Source: Sthenelais limicola (taxonomy: Eukaryota; Annelida; Polychaeta; Phyllodocida; Sigalionidae). Taken from it: DNA of 64,000 bases. Positions 1 to 11,849 of this stretch are shown one piece after another. Below the pieces are notes generated by a model, which saw only the letters and a program-made list of their open reading frames with translations, was not told where the DNA came from and did not search any database. The stretch spans positions 110,236,582 to 110,300,581 of the forward strand of contig OW804097.1 of NCBI GenBank assembly GCA_942159475.1, in the 5' to 3' direction. Numbering within the stretch: the first letter of the stretch is position 1; every line of letters begins with the position of its first letter. Both the position numbers and the translations under genes were made by a program.

Positions 1-360
1 GATGAACGTGAATTTATAAAGGTTAGGCCAAAATGGAGGTATATTCTTTTTTGTTAATTTCTTTTTTTCTAATATGTTTAATCATAGCTTGTACTGAGAA
101 AAGAGTGCTCTGAAAAACGTCCAGCTGAATAAAAAAAATATTAATGAAAACAAACGTCTCATCGACTAATTCTATTTAAAGATTTGGTCAATAATTAGCT
201 TTTGTGCGGGACGAGGTGAAGCAAACAATTGTGATGGAGAAGTTTAAAAAGGCCAATCAGTGTGGGCACACAGGGGCGAGCGGGCGGGTCAGGTTTCAGC
301 ACGGTGACCCCTTGAAATGTAAATTTATTTAAACGTAATTAAAGTGAGTGTCAGTGTCAT
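1..360. other. unique non-coding stretch
   Basis: No exon or repeat family recognised. A short GC-rich patch lies near 265-305 in AT-rich DNA. Confidence 0.5.
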
Positions 361-676
361 TTAAAGTTTCATTTTCAATCATGAAAACAACAGCAAGCTC
401 ACCCAAAACTATTCATATTATGACTGAATCTATTGATATTGTGCTGCTGTTAGGTCTATACCAGGATTTGAACTCGAATTGGCTGGGAGAAAATGGCCGC
501 CGATGAGCGATAATAAGTGAAGCCAACACAGAAAGGATTGTGGCTGGTCTTTGGAATATAACTTTTGACTTGTAGCAAAAATAACCAGATAAAAACAGAC
601 CTACAAATTTAGCCAAATGACTTTTAGAATGGAACAAAAAGAAGAAAATATTTCATTGTTGAGGGTGCAGCTTTAA
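361..676 (-). mobile_element. M2 MITE, near full length
   Basis: Both ends carry TTAA (TTAAAG...CTTTAA). The body reads as the reverse complement of M2 copies at 20882 and 36064, including the conserved interior GAGCGATAATAAGTGAAGCC. No coding capacity. TTAA ends could mean a TTAA target duplication (piggyBac type) or a TA duplication with TIR TAAAGCTGCA; the sequence alone does not decide. Confidence 0.85.
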
Positions 677-1056
677 ATTAAAGGATATCATTGTCAATAT
701 CGTTTAAGAAAGCTATAAATGAGTAAGCCTTTCTCAAGAGGACGAGTCCAGAACGACGTAGCTTTAGTCTTAATTAGTTTACCTGCTACTTCCCATGAAC
801 TGACTGAAAAGAATTTCTTTATTTGATTTAATATTGGTTGGAAGGAAGGCATTTCTCAGCAGGTTCAAGGTTAGAGAGGGGAGTTGTTGTTTCTGCTAGA
901 TATGTATGTAAATATGTGAGTGTGTTTCCTTATATAGAATGCCATATGCTGGCGGGTTGCGTCCACCATGATGGACCATCTGTCATGTTACTATGGTAAC
1001 ACTTTATAAAGGAGCTGCTCAGCCAGGAATTGGGTTCTGGTACAATCTATAGATCT
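677..1056. other. unique non-coding stretch with an RFX-like site
   Basis: No gene seen. It contains the near-palindrome listed at 987-1000; otherwise nothing recognisable. Confidence 0.5.
987..1000. promoter_or_regulatory. RFX X-box-like palindrome
   Basis: GTTACTATGGTAAC matches the RFX X-box consensus GTTRCCATGGYAAC at 13 of 14 positions. In animals this motif binds RFX factors, often near ciliary genes. There is no neighbouring gene to support a function. Confidence 0.35.
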
Positions 1057-1150
1057 CTGTAATGTGGTACAGGAAAATGAAATCACAAGTCACAAAAAAT
1101 GATATTTTTCAAATGCTCAGAACATTTTCATTTGTGGGGTGCTTAGCTCT
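1057..1150 (-). mobile_element. M1 fragment (one terminus)
   Basis: Resembles the right-hand M1 terminus read in reverse: ACAGGAAAATGA, then CACAAGTCACAAAAAATGAT and the interior TCAGAACATTTTCATT. The rest of the element is missing. Confidence 0.7.
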
Positions 1151-1684
1151 GTTAGTACTATGCATATCTGAAGTTTGACCTATTTGACCTTGGAAATGGT
1201 GACCCTGACCTTGATGCAAGTTCACGCCATTTAATGTGGCCTATATTGAAGTCCATGCCTCTGTAGAGTATAGTACAGTTCTACCTATGAGTCCTGAGTT
1301 ATCAATATTGCTTTCCCGTATCCTATGTCTTTGTACTGGATAGTTCTATAGCCTCTAGCGATCGGCTTGGGATCTCTTAGTTTCCCTTGCGGACACGTTT
1401 TTCAGTTTGTGCACTGTTTCTCAAGTTACAGTTCGTGCTGCAGTGCTGAAGAAGTACAGATAAAAATCTAGAGTTTGTCTCCAAGAAACGAAGAATTATA
1501 AAAAGAGTCGTTATTAAGTCTCTACTTCCCTCTCTCAATACGATGCTATGGTACATACATTTCTGTCGAGACTTTCTTGATATTTTAACGGATACTGTGA
1601 CTGTGCTTTCCAATGTTTTACACAAATGCTGAGAATGTTTCATGTAGCTTTTAGTTAAAGTTGAAAGAGACATTTTGGCTTTAT
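1151..1684. other. unique non-coding stretch
   Basis: No gene seen. A 98-codon minus-strand frame at 1377-1673 has no recognisable domain and low-complexity composition, and is treated as chance. Confidence 0.5.
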
Positions 1685-2015
1685 CAAAGCTGCATTCTCA
1701 CGTTTTATACAAAAAGGATTTTACCGAATTTACTCATATTATGACTCATAGGACTGCATTATGATATCAATATTCAGCTGCTGTTATATAAGAATCTGAA
1801 GGTGAATTAACTATGAGAAAAAGGCCGCCAGTGAGCGATAATAAGGGAAGCCACCACAGGAAACGATGTTGCCAGGTCTCTAAAATATAAAAGAGGACTT
1901 TTATGATACCCTGTATCAAAAATACCTGCAAAAAATCTTCCAAAACTTTGGTTAAATAACTTTTAGATGGGTTGGAAAAGAACAGAAAAAAAGTAGAAAA
2001 AGTCTTTGACCAACG
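1685..2015 (-). mobile_element. M2 MITE, minus arm of a palindrome
   Basis: Reverse-oriented M2 that lacks its last ~20 bp and abuts the plus-oriented M2 beginning at 2016. The pair forms a head-to-head inverted repeat. Confidence 0.85.
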
Positions 2016-2379
2016 TTAAAGCTGCCATCTCAGTTGACGTTGGTCAAAATTTAAATATTTTCTATTTTTTGTTCCATTCTTTTCTAACCCCTCTACAGGT
2101 CATTTTACTAACAATTTTTTGGATCTTGTCGAGTTGTTTTTGCTACAGGACTGTTAAAACGTCCTCATTTGTATTTGGCTAACCACTCGAATCCCTTCCT
2201 ATAATGACTTAGTTTATTATCGCTCACCAGCGGCAGATTTCTCCCAACGATTACACTTCAAATTCCTGTATATACATAGAACAACAACAGAATATTGAAG
2301 AATTCAGTTCTATAAGTCATAATTTGATGAGATTTGATGAGGTTTGTTTTTATCGTAATAGCTGAGAACACAGCTTTAA
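2016..2379 (+). mobile_element. M2 MITE, plus arm of a palindrome
   Basis: Near full length, from TTAAAGCTGCC to CACAGCTTTAA. Together with 1685-2015 it can fold into a hairpin of about 700 bp. Confidence 0.88.
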
Positions 2380-2809
2380 CAGAGAGTGTAGCTTTAGCAG
2401 TAGACAACCTTAAGGCTTAATCTGTATGGCGGTCCTTCAACTATGTGCAGCTTTTTTACCAGGATAATAGGTCAATACATTGGGGACCTTTCCGAGCAGA
2501 TGCTATCTAGCCTCTAATATTTCCCCAAACTATGCCGGTTGCTCTTCCTGCTGCATATGCCTGGAAAGGGTTAGATTGGGTGTGCTTTCTGTTTCAGTGC
2601 AGGTTTTATTGTATTCTTGCTCATTTAAACTATAAAAAATCAAATCTAAATTCTCTTCATACATTCAGTGTGTTCCTTTAACTGACGAATGTATATCATA
2701 CATAAAGATACATGTTTATCAGTTGCTCTTTAACATGCATATGAATCTAAATCTGTGGGTATGTTACATCTACACTCTAAAAACTGGGATAGGGCAGCGT
2801 CTTCAGTTG
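2380..2809. other. unique non-coding stretch
   Basis: Begins with a second small M2-like end (GAGAGTGTAGCTTTAG). The rest has no recognised content. Confidence 0.5.
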
Positions 2810-2880
2810 ATTTTTATACTGTAGTATTAGTCCCATATTTCCCTAGATTAAAAATGGTGGCTATGCAAATCCGCTATTGG
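2810..2880 (-). mobile_element. M5 fragment (one terminus)
   Basis: Ends in AAAATGGTGGCTATGCAAAT followed by CCGCTATT, the M5 terminus with its YY1-like and octamer-like motifs. The rest of the element is absent or too diverged. Confidence 0.65.
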
Positions 2881-2884
2881 CATC

Positions 2885-3451
2885 TGTGATGTTTCAGGAA
2901 AATGAGTCACAAGTCACCAATAATGGATTTTGAGATAGCATCATATTTGAAAAGATGGGATCAAGCAGATTCAATTGATAGTAAACAGTAGGACATCTGA
3001 TAAGTACTTCTATACTTTAAGTTTGATAGTTTGATTTTTGACTTTTTTTGCAATATTTCTGCAGATTCAATTGATAGTAACCAGTATGACATCTGATAAG
3101 TATTTCTATATTTTAAGTTTGATATTTTTATTTTTGAAACAAAAATTTACAATAATTTTAAAAGCCAAAAAATAAGTATTTCTATATTTCAAGTTTGATA
3201 TTTTTTTTTAAAGATAAAGGTTGCTGGGTGGTTAATTATTAGCAAAGTAGCTAAATACACTCCATAGGTTGACCTAGGAAATGCATCTATATATTTAATA
3301 CACTGTCTTGAAATTTGGTCATGTATTCATACGTCTCGAAGTGCTAAACCCACTGAAGATCAGAACATTCCACAAAGAGATGTCCTGAAAATATCTCGTT
3401 GAAAAATATCAATTTTGGGACTTGTGACCCATTTGCCTGTGACACATCACA
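2885..3451 (+). mobile_element. M1 MITE with internal expansion
   Basis: Both termini are present (TGTGATGT...GACACATCACA). It is about 150 bp longer than typical M1. An internal block containing AGATTCAATTGATAGTAA and TATTTCTATATTTTAAG is repeated in tandem two to three times between about 2965 and 3200, suggesting slippage or internal duplication. Confidence 0.88.
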
Positions 3452-3987
3452 GATTAAGTTGCTTATAAATTATGCTGAACAATTATGAATCATAGGTTTG
3501 TGAGTATATTTGGTAAGACGTTTATTCAAGAAATCAGTTCAGTTATGTTGCCCTGAATTTTAAGCATGATTTCTCTCTGAAATTTGGAGTATTTAGAGAT
3601 TGTTGAAGGCAAATTTTGTATAAATGACATTAGATGCTCACGACTTCACCCTACTGAATACATTATGTAACTCTGGACCACATTTTTCTCTTTTCTAAAA
3701 AAACAGGAGCATTGAAATTTAAACAAATCATTGAAAGCCTCCCACCTCCAACTCCCCTCCCTCTGAGTTGGTTCCACAATGACCGACAGAGGCAGCGCTG
3801 TGTTTGGCCGGGCTTGTTGGCTGGGCGCGGGCGGGCTGGGTCTTGTATGGAGCCAAGTAAATCAGGGCTGTACTATTAAACAGATGTAGATGTGCTGGGG
3901 TGTGAACGCTAAACCAACACAGGCCAGCCCATAGAGGCTCTCCTACATAGAGTCCCTAATAAAAGGGCCTGTACCACTACACACCAT
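3452..3987. other. unique stretch with GC-rich core
   Basis: A sharply GC-rich patch at about 3780-3850 contains GGGCGCGGGCGGGCTGGG in AT-rich surroundings. No exon recognised. It could be a conserved regulatory element, but comparison with another genome is lacking. Confidence 0.45.
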
Positions 3988-4335
3988 TGTGATGGGTTTC
4001 AGGTAAATGTGTCAGAAGTCGCATAAATTGTATTTTTTACAGTCTTATATTTACATGATGTCTTTGTTGGAATGTTTCCGATTTTGGGGTATCTAATCCT
4101 GGGTGTCGCATAAATGCATGTACCAAATTTCAAGACAGTGTGTTGAATATATCCATGCATTTCTAAGGTCATCCTATACAGTATATTTAACTACTTTACT
4201 AGTAATTGTCCACCCAAAAATATTGGAAACCTCTGTGTACCCTCATTGGAATCTGCTTGATTTTCAAATATATATGCTGATATCTCAATATCCAGTTTTT
4301 GCGGCTTGTGACTCATTTTCCTGAAACACATCACA
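3988..4335 (-). mobile_element. M1 MITE, full length
   Basis: Runs from TTGTGATGGGTTTCAGG to GAAACACATCACAA, with interior landmarks in reverse order (CAAGACAGTGTGTTGAATAT, ACTTTACTAGTAATTGTC). The AP-1 motif at the right end is TGACTCA. Confidence 0.88.
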
Positions 4336-6504
4336 ATTATAGAACCCCAGCCCCTACCAACTAATAGGATTGTATATTTGTATGTGGTACGGAAGAGGAG
4401 AGTGCTCATGTTTGGAAAGGGATTTCTGACCTGAAAATCATTTTCACTTCCAAAATTCATTTTGAATTTCATTATCATTTTCCGACTCATTTAAAACCTA
4501 AAATCATTTTTGTTTTGACGTTCATTTCCAAGTGACGGGCGTTCTCATTCCGTTTTGATTTTGTCAAGACAATCTAGATCTCGCGAGAACCTGTGAAAAC
4601 TCACGAGACAAGCTTACATCACTAGGGGCTGGGAAGCCAAGCGTACTGTCTCGGGAAAGCTGAATTTTTTTCAACAAAGGTTTTGGTTATCATTACTCCC
4701 CAAAATTTCAAAAATATTATTGCTTTTGTTTTCTCATTTGTTTATTCATTTCATTTTATCGACTGGGGCATGATTTATGATGAAAATATATGTATCAATA
4801 TGCTCAATGGAATAATATTTACTGCATGATATCATACGGCAGATTTGCAGTGGCTCAGGGTAAGAAGGTACTGCATGAAAAGTGGCTATACTAGCGATGC
4901 TGACTGTGACCACTCTGCCCTTACCAACATTGTGATAGCGATGGACCTGTTTCCATGGTTCTGTCATGTAAATCACTGTTTTCTACTGAATCTATGTTTG
5001 TTACTGAAGCTTCATAAGTTATACACTACTGTTCTTTTCTGTAATCGATATATTTCATCAATTATTCTCTTATTTCACTATATATACTATATATATTAAG
5101 GGTAATTTCTTAAGAAGATTAACGTCTACAAAAAGAAGGTAAAAGAAAAAGAAAGAGGAATTTAAAGATAGAAAGGCGTTTTAGTCTGTATAAAAGAGAA
5201 CACTAATAACTCAAAAAAGTTAAGTATGCATAAATTTATATGTATAAATTTCAGAAAAAGCACTAATGTAATAGCAAACGATGTTTCAGTAAAACATGAT
5301 ATGAAAGCGACGAAGTTACTCTACAAAGCTCAAAATAATCATACTATGGTAAGGATGATGTCACTTATCTTATAAAAAATACCTGTAATGTCTTAATTTA
5401 GTATCCAATGAAAGGAAGCATTGTAATGCAATATTTTATTACGCAAAACTTTGTACTTTATTGTAACTGTATTCATTTATTGAAGGAGTAACAGTTCTGT
5501 GGTCAGCCAGGAAAACCTGCGAGTGAGCAGAGGGTATAACCTGTTCGAATTAAGCTCCTAGAAACCATGTAACTGTACTTTATTGATTTGAATAAAAATA
5601 TTATAATAATAATAATAGCAACCCCACCCGTCCCCATACATCACATCGCTATTAAAAGGTTCTCTCATCACCTTTCCTTCTGGTTGTATCCCTTCAAATC
5701 AACTTTCCCTTTAAGAAATCGATCAGACATAATAAAACATGTCTATGATATCGTATCAGCATATTCATATAATGTATGTGCTAACTCCTAACACTTCTGG
5801 TTCAAAACTGTGGCCACAGTTCCAAGCATATACTACTTTATAATATTCACTACTCTCGCGTTACTTCTTCCTTCCCTCCTTCTTCACCATCGTTCCACCA
5901 TCCCTCTCCCACTATTAAAGGCACTCCCATTGTCCGCAACCTAGACTCCCCGATCTTCACACTCCCTACCTCCCTGCATAGGAAATAAACAACTGCAAAA
6001 CCTTCTTTATTGGGCAGTTGTAAAACCATCGTAGCGTGACACCTCCTACCAGCCTACGTCTTCCCCTTACCCACTCGCAATCCACAAATCTTCCTATCCT
6101 TTCCTAAAAACCCTGTCCTCAAAGCCTTTGTCTCGCCTCTGCCTACATCCATCGTTTCCTTCCACCTTTTTTCTAGCCATAAAGAAACCAGATCTAAGTT
6201 CTATAAGGGAACGCCCGGGTCTTTCACAGACTTTCCTTCCACCGTCTCCAGTTCTTTTCCATGGGCTTCTTTTTGTGCCTTACATACCACATACTCTCCC
6301 ACAGCAAAGGTTCCATGGAGGAGACACTGGGGTTTTCAATTGTCTGCATGGGAGAACTGGTAGAACACCTATTAAATGATCAACAGAACATGAGGCTCTT
6401 TGGTTGCTCATAGTGTGCGTCATCCTTGCGATCACCAACAAGTACACGTGTGTGGTATCACTAAGTGTACTAGGAACCCAATATGTGTCTGAATTCCCGC
6501 TTAT
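4336..6504. other. long unique non-coding stretch
   Basis: No gene or repeat family recognised over about 2.2 kb. It contains a TCTCGCGAGA site near 4580, AT-rich DNA, an (AAT)n-like tract near 5605-5620, and a strongly C+T-biased plus strand from about 5830 to 6200. Short frames are low-complexity and rejected. Confidence 0.5.
4579..4588. promoter_or_regulatory. TCTCGCGAGA palindrome (BANP-type motif)
   Basis: Exact TCTCGCGAGA. In vertebrates this palindrome is bound by BANP and marks CpG-island promoters. The local sequence has no other promoter evidence. Confidence 0.35.
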
Positions 6505-6847
6505 TTAAACTGCATTTTCAGTTAAATTCGGTCAAAAACTAAGGATTTTGGTCCAATCCAACCCATATAAAAGTTTTTTCACCAACATTTTGGGGATTTT
6601 TGTCTGATTGTTCTTGTTACATAATGAAGGTCCACATTTATATTCTGGGACCTGCCAAGCTGCTTTCCTGCAATGCCTTCATTTATCATCGCTCACTAGC
6701 AGCTGTTTTTGCACAGTTGAATTCACTTCAAATTCTTGTTTTAACATTTAACAGCAGCACAATATTGATAAATTCAGTCCTATAAGTCATAAAATGATTG
6801 AACTTGGTATGATCTGCTTGTCTTAATAGCTGAGAATGTAGCTTTAA
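6505..6847 (+). mobile_element. M2 MITE, full length
   Basis: TTAAACTGCATTTTCAG at the left and GAATGTAGCTTTAA at the right. The interior matches other copies (CATTTATCATCGCTCACTAG). Confidence 0.87.
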
Positions 6848-7367
6848 AATCTCCTTGAATTTTTCCAAGACCAGCTTTTCATGTCTCCTAATGTTCAACT
6901 CCCAAAATACTAATTTCAATCCACCCACCCACACCTCTTTATTTTTTCACAATTCCTTCGCTTAGTACCAATCATTCTTATCTCATTGGCATTCTTCAGT
7001 GGACTCCATCTTTTACTTTCGACACCCTCCTCTTTCAGTTTGGACCTCCTCCTTACTCACGGAACTCTCTCTCCCTCATGCATCTCCTCCCAACTCCTAC
7101 AATCAATCCAAACACAGTATATTATTGATTAACAATTTCCCCTTGCCTACACCAACTGCTTTCTGTTTTTGTCAGTTCTCCCTCATCTGTCTTTGTTCAC
7201 ATTAGCTGCGTTATGGATAATGTATAAATCTTCATAGACTCACACATTTTACAGATAGCATACATATATATATGTACCATCATATCTTATCTGTATATCC
7301 TTGCAATTTAAATACAACATTAAACAGAGTTAATTGCTTCGGGGAATGGCATTTCCTTTTCTGTAAA
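6848..7367. other. unique non-coding stretch
   Basis: Pyrimidine-rich on the plus strand (about 6890-7200). No exon recognised. Confidence 0.5.
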
Positions 7368-7500
7368 TTAAAGTTGCTTTCTCAGCTATTGCAACAAGGG
7401 AAAATCTTTATACTACATTTACCCATAATATTATTATGACTTTAGTGGCTATTATATGGGTATACAAGAATTTGAATTTGAGGATCTGTGAGGGAATGTT
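7368..7500 (-). mobile_element. M2 fragment
   Basis: Starts TTAAAGTTGCTTTCTCAGC, the reverse M2 end, and fades by about 7500. Its inner part is included in the duplication with 8148-8323. Confidence 0.75.
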
Positions 7501-7604
7501 GAAATATATATATAAATTTCATTAATGCATTAACCTATTCAGACTGCAATGAAGAGTTTTATGGTAAACAGTAAGGTGCATCAGAAACTAGAAACAGTCT
7601 AGTT
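7430..7604 (+). repeat. Direct repeat copy 1
   Basis: Nearly identical to 8148-8323; landmarks include CATTAACCTATTCAGACTGC and CAGAAACTAGAAACAGTCTA. The copies differ by small indels and point changes. It partly consists of an M2 remnant, so the M2 insertion predates the duplication. Confidence 0.9.
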
Positions 7605-8147
7605 TATTCACCAGATAATAAGATTTCTCGTAAACGTTTACCATATCTTAAACCCATATACGACACTCTTATATATATGGGCTTTTTTATGAAAGACCCC
7701 TCTGTACTAAGAAAATTCGGTAGTAACAAAAGGCAGCCAAGTCTAGCTCATGTTTGGCACATCTCTACTAGAACAATCCACTGCCAAGGGTTCACCATTT
7801 GGCAATAGACGGAAGATTTAATTATAAACCTTACTACTTGGCACAGACCTAGCTGGTAATTGGTAACAGTCTGGGTCTATTAACTAAGCTAATCTGGGAT
7901 TGGATTAATGGATTTAATTATTTATGGCTATTTAATGGCTTGGGTATGTCCTATCATGTATACAGATATGTTACCCGTATTCGTGATTTAATGATGAATT
8001 ATCCACATTGTGGTAATAACCATTGCCAAGGATACATCAACGGACTATCCCCATGTGAATTCAAGTGAGCGAGTTAAATTGAGACCATCCCTCCAACCTG
8101 GAGAAAAGCATCTCGCTCCGACCTGAAGGAAAGTCATTAAAATAAAA
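7605..8147. other. unique spacer between direct repeats
   Basis: No gene or repeat recognised between the two ~175-bp direct-repeat copies. Confidence 0.5.
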
Positions 8148-8323
8148 TTATTATGACTTTAGTGGCTATCATATGGGTATACAAGAATTTGAATTTGAGG
8201 ATCTGTGAGGGAATGTTGAAATATAATTTCATTAATTCATTAACCTATTCAGACTGCAATGAACAGTTTTATAAAGGCTATGGTTAACAGTAAGGTGCTT
8301 CAGAAACTAGAAACAGTCTAGTT
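8148..8323 (+). repeat. Direct repeat copy 2
   Basis: Second copy of 7430-7604, about 720 bp downstream in the same orientation. It carries a short extra segment (TATAAAGGCTATGG). Confidence 0.9.
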
Positions 8324-8340
8324 GGCTTGAGGACGTATAC

Positions 8341-8430
8341 TCCAGGGCCAGAAAAGCCGTTAGCGCAGTAGGCGTCCAATCACTGACATACCATTATTAT
8401 CTGAACTGTGTGAGGCTGTGAGCCTAGACT
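8341..8430 (+). repeat. M7 short repeat with A-box-like motif
   Basis: Shares GCAGTAGGCGTCCAATCACT and GACATACCATT with copies at 31861, 39221 and 57740. TAGCGCAGTAGG fits the tRNA A-box consensus TRGYNNARNNGG; the B-box region is poor. It may be the head of a tRNA-derived SINE. Confidence 0.65.
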
Positions 8431-9818
8431 GATTCATACTATTGCAAGGCCTTTGCCGTAAACATACTTCAAACATGTGGTTCTGTTCTGCCCATTCGCC
8501 TAACTAGCCCTTGCAGAATTCCTCAGATTTCTTTGCACATCATAAAAACCGAAAGCAACCACTAAAAGTCTGCAAAAGAAGCCAATACAAATGTTGCATC
8601 ATGACTACAATTGCTCTTTTCCCACTTATTCAAATATTTATTAAGAAATTCCACCGCAGCCAGCCACCACGATCGCTCCACGTAATGCATTTGCACTTAA
8701 ATCTCACAAGCCTCGCCCATTAGGGACATTCCATGCCATAATTCAATTTATCAGTGGATATTTAGTTTCCGAACACACCCTCGCTGGCTGGCATGACCCA
8801 ATTAGCGTTGACCCATAAACAGCACCATAAGCGCTACGACTTCATCCTTGGGAAAGAAATTTAATTAATTAGGTCAAATTTGTCTCATAAATGACCGATT
8901 TCATCCCCAAGTTGGTCTCGCTACTCCCAGAAGTAGATCATGTTTACTTTTGAAAGCTTTATAATTGATTCCTTGCCTCTGCTTCTGCATCTAGGAGATT
9001 TGTGCGTAGCGTATTCGCGGTGCAATCATTACTGGAGTGAAAGGCAATAGCTCCGCAGTTTGTTCGCTAGGGGGAGCGAGGTTTTCTTTTTGCAAGGGCT
9101 TCGGCTCATTATTCTCTCATTTAAAAGATGTTGTGTATTGGTGTTATTCTTGGAAACATTGAAATTAACTTAAGCCAGGGTACTGTTACCTGAGAAATTC
9201 TACTTTAAATATTCTTTCCTAAGCTATTTTCCCTTGCTTAAATGTGGAAAATTCCTGTTGTAAGAATATAAATTAGCATTGTCTGTAGAGGGAATGCTTT
9301 CTCTAAAGCTTTCTTAAAGATAAGATAAGATAAGATAATTCTTCAAGTCAAGTCTTCAAGACTATGCCTTTCGTGTTTTCTTCCTGTTGTTACATATCTA
9401 TTTCTACCTACTCTATGTTAACAGTAAACAGTGAACAGTTTTCATGTACATGTATGTGTTACAGTAACACAGTATACATAGTCACGATAAATTGTATCTT
9501 ATAACGTTGTGAACAAAGTTGACTAAAATATGAAATATCAATGAGAAATAATGATGATGGTATCTTCCCAACTTCCATTGCACTCATCCAAGATTATTCT
9601 TAACATATGCAAATAAAGCAAACCTGTCCTCAATTTTGTGTGCCTCAGGCTCGAGCTTGTTCCATTCAATTTGGCATTTGTATGTGACAGCATCTTTAGT
9701 TTTTGTTAAGGTTTAGTAAAGAAAAATGGTTAAAGAAATGAGTATCTTAAGGAAGATTTCTCACGCAACATGCCCCAGGTGTTGAATTGAACCATGTACA
9801 CTGTTAACTAATGGTTTG
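8431..9818. other. unique stretch, candidate regulatory DNA
   Basis: About 1.4 kb without recognised repeats. It has several TAATTA/CAATTAG homeodomain-type cores (TTAATTAATTAGG near 8860) and a (GATAA)4 run at about 9318-9338. Plausible conserved non-coding element; no exon seen. Confidence 0.4.
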
Positions 9819-9837
9819 TTTTATGTTACAGGTGAGT
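9819..9837 (+). promoter_or_regulatory. Candidate recursive splice site 1
   Basis: A pyrimidine-rich tract and TTACAG (AG ending at 9831) are followed directly by GTGAGT. A branch-point-like CTAAT lies about 25 nt upstream. All three frames of the downstream sequence stop soon, so an ordinary coding exon is unlikely. Confidence 0.4.
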
Positions 9838-11194
9838 TATAACTGCTGATATCATTCTTTGAGACGGCAGGCGGGTTCCGGTAGCGGTAGCGGTGCAACG
9901 GGTACTGTTTTCATAGAATTAATTCTGGATTTTACAAACATTTATGCTGTCTATCAGGTCAAATTCTTTTACATATATCTTAATAAGAATATCTCTTTCC
10001 AGAGAACCTTTAATTTCAACATAGTTTGTCCAGGAAAGATGAGATTTAAACTTTGAATGAAGTGCGTTGGAAAGGGTAACAGATACGGCAGGGATTGCAT
10101 ACAGGCATCGGCCCCCATAGACTCCCATATTAAAATCCCAAAGTTTATACTCCTGTTTCTACATGATAACGATGAGAAATTGTTTTGATCTCAACATATG
10201 TGATACTTACAATATCAAACTTTGTGTCAATGAAAGCAATTAATTTTGACGAATGTTTTCTATATTTTAGGGGGGCTTAAATCTCAAAATTTTACTATGG
10301 GACTTTATGGGACATGCACCCAATACCGCTCAAAAGTCAACCCCTGGTTTGCAGCGCCACCTGCAATCACATGACTTTCCGTCTCAAAGAATGCACACTG
10401 GTAAGGCAAGAGAGCACGCATGCACATGTATATACGGTGACAAGAAATCCTTGACCTTGATAAACTGTTTTTATTTGATCTATATTCCTTACAAACAAAT
10501 CTTAGATCTCTTTGAATGAGACTCCTATCTCAGGTTTTTCATTTTCATCCCTAACAGTGTATTTGTGTTAAACAATTCATTCCTATAATAATTAGCTACA
10601 GATAATACATGACTTGTGTATAATAATATATAATACGTAATATATACATTGCTTTTAACTTATTAATCTAAATAAGTCATAACATTAACCCTCAATCACC
10701 TTCCCTTTTGATTTACCGATGAATCGGTCTCTGAGAGAATGTCCGAATTCTCTCACTACAGAAGCGGGTAGTCGGTGAGAAGTGGTCGGAATGTTTTTGT
10801 TTATATCTCAACTCCTCCTTAATATATCTCAATTATGATGAGATTTCTCAATAGCTAAAGGAGGTGGCAATAATGTCCATATTCATAGCATCATTATTTC
10901 CAAGATGGTGGCACCCAAAGGCGTAAATTCCCGTGACAGGTTGTCTGATTTATGTCTTCTTCATCGATTTTCCCCGATAGTTTCCTCTTATTAAACTTTT
11001 TTTCCCAATATTTGTATTCCTATTATTTGTTTGACAAAAATAAGTGAGAAATTTGGATTAGAATACCAATGCGATATCTTCTCGTGTCAAGAGTTATTAA
11101 AAATACTGATCACTTCATAGGACAGTCACTCTATCTTTTTTCATTTTGATTACTGCCTCCCGAGACAAATCGTTATATCCATCCACAGAATGTA
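9838..11194. other. unique non-coding stretch
   Basis: Contains a short hexamer run (GGTAGC repeated, 9880-9893), a CTCF-like core at 10345-10360 and a YY1-like CCAAGATGG at about 10902. Short frames here show no recognisable protein. Confidence 0.5.
10345..10360 (-). promoter_or_regulatory. Weak CTCF-like core
   Basis: The minus strand reads GCAGGTGGCGCTGC, matching the AGRKGGCRS core of the CTCF motif but not its left arm. Confidence 0.25.
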
Positions 11195-11418
11195 AAGCCG
11201 TCAGAAAATGTACAATTCGCCTCCACCTATCCCAATAACCCAAAGTTAAGGCAAAAATGATATTCAAGATACAGTTCAACATAACCAAACAGACATTTTA
11301 AATCAACTCAATACCTAATATACTCAGATATATTTAGTATTCACCATTTCCTGGATAATTTGAGCAGAATGTATTAAATGGGTAGAGCTGCTGGCTGTAC
11401 ATATTCTGGCCATTTCCC
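11195..11418 (+). mobile_element. M3 MITE, diverged
   Basis: Left end CCGTCAGAAAATGTACAATT, interior TTCAACATAACCAAACAGAC, and right end GGCTGTACATATTCTGGCCA. About 225 bp, as in the clean copy at 20512. Confidence 0.75.
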
Positions 11419-11590
11419 CCATAAGAAACAGGGTCTGTTGCCAACTCGGCCGATAGTACAATCGCTTGTGAGTATATAGACACCCCGACTGAAGTAGGGG
11501 TGGGGATGTGAGCGAAATGGATTAAAGTGAAGGGTATAGCGGAGACTGAAGGAGTAGCATATGGGAAGGTGGATGCTGGAGCAGCATATT

Positions 11591-11849
11591 GGTGGTATCG
11601 CCAGAAAATGCACAATTCGCCTTCGTTAATCATCTCAAATAATGGAGATTGAAGACAAAAATGTGGTTCAAAACAAATATGGACATTGAGATATGAACAT
11701 TGATACATTGAACATTGATTACATGCTGAACATGACAAGTTTTCTATAGATTTTACACTGTACCATTAGTCCCATAATTCCATGCAAATCAAGATTCAAA
11801 CTGGCGGCTATGCAAATCCCCTATTGTACCTTTTCTGACGATCTGACCC
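11591..11849 (+). mobile_element. M3 MITE interrupted by M5
   Basis: The left part has CAGAAAATGCACAATTCGCC. The right terminus TTTTCTGACGATCTGACCC is directly adjacent to a reverse M5 fragment (11700-11825). M5 therefore landed in, or was captured by, M3. Confidence 0.75.
11700..11825 (-). mobile_element. M5 fragment nested in M3
   Basis: Contains ACATGCTGAACATG and ends GGCGGCTATGCAAATCCC followed by CTATT. Confidence 0.8.

Noticed and set aside
5523..5550. TGTTCGAATTAAGC as a tRNA B-box
   Set aside because: No A-box or cloverleaf can be drawn upstream.
11334..11738. 134-codon minus-strand frame
   Set aside because: Overlaps two M3 copies and the region between; no domain.
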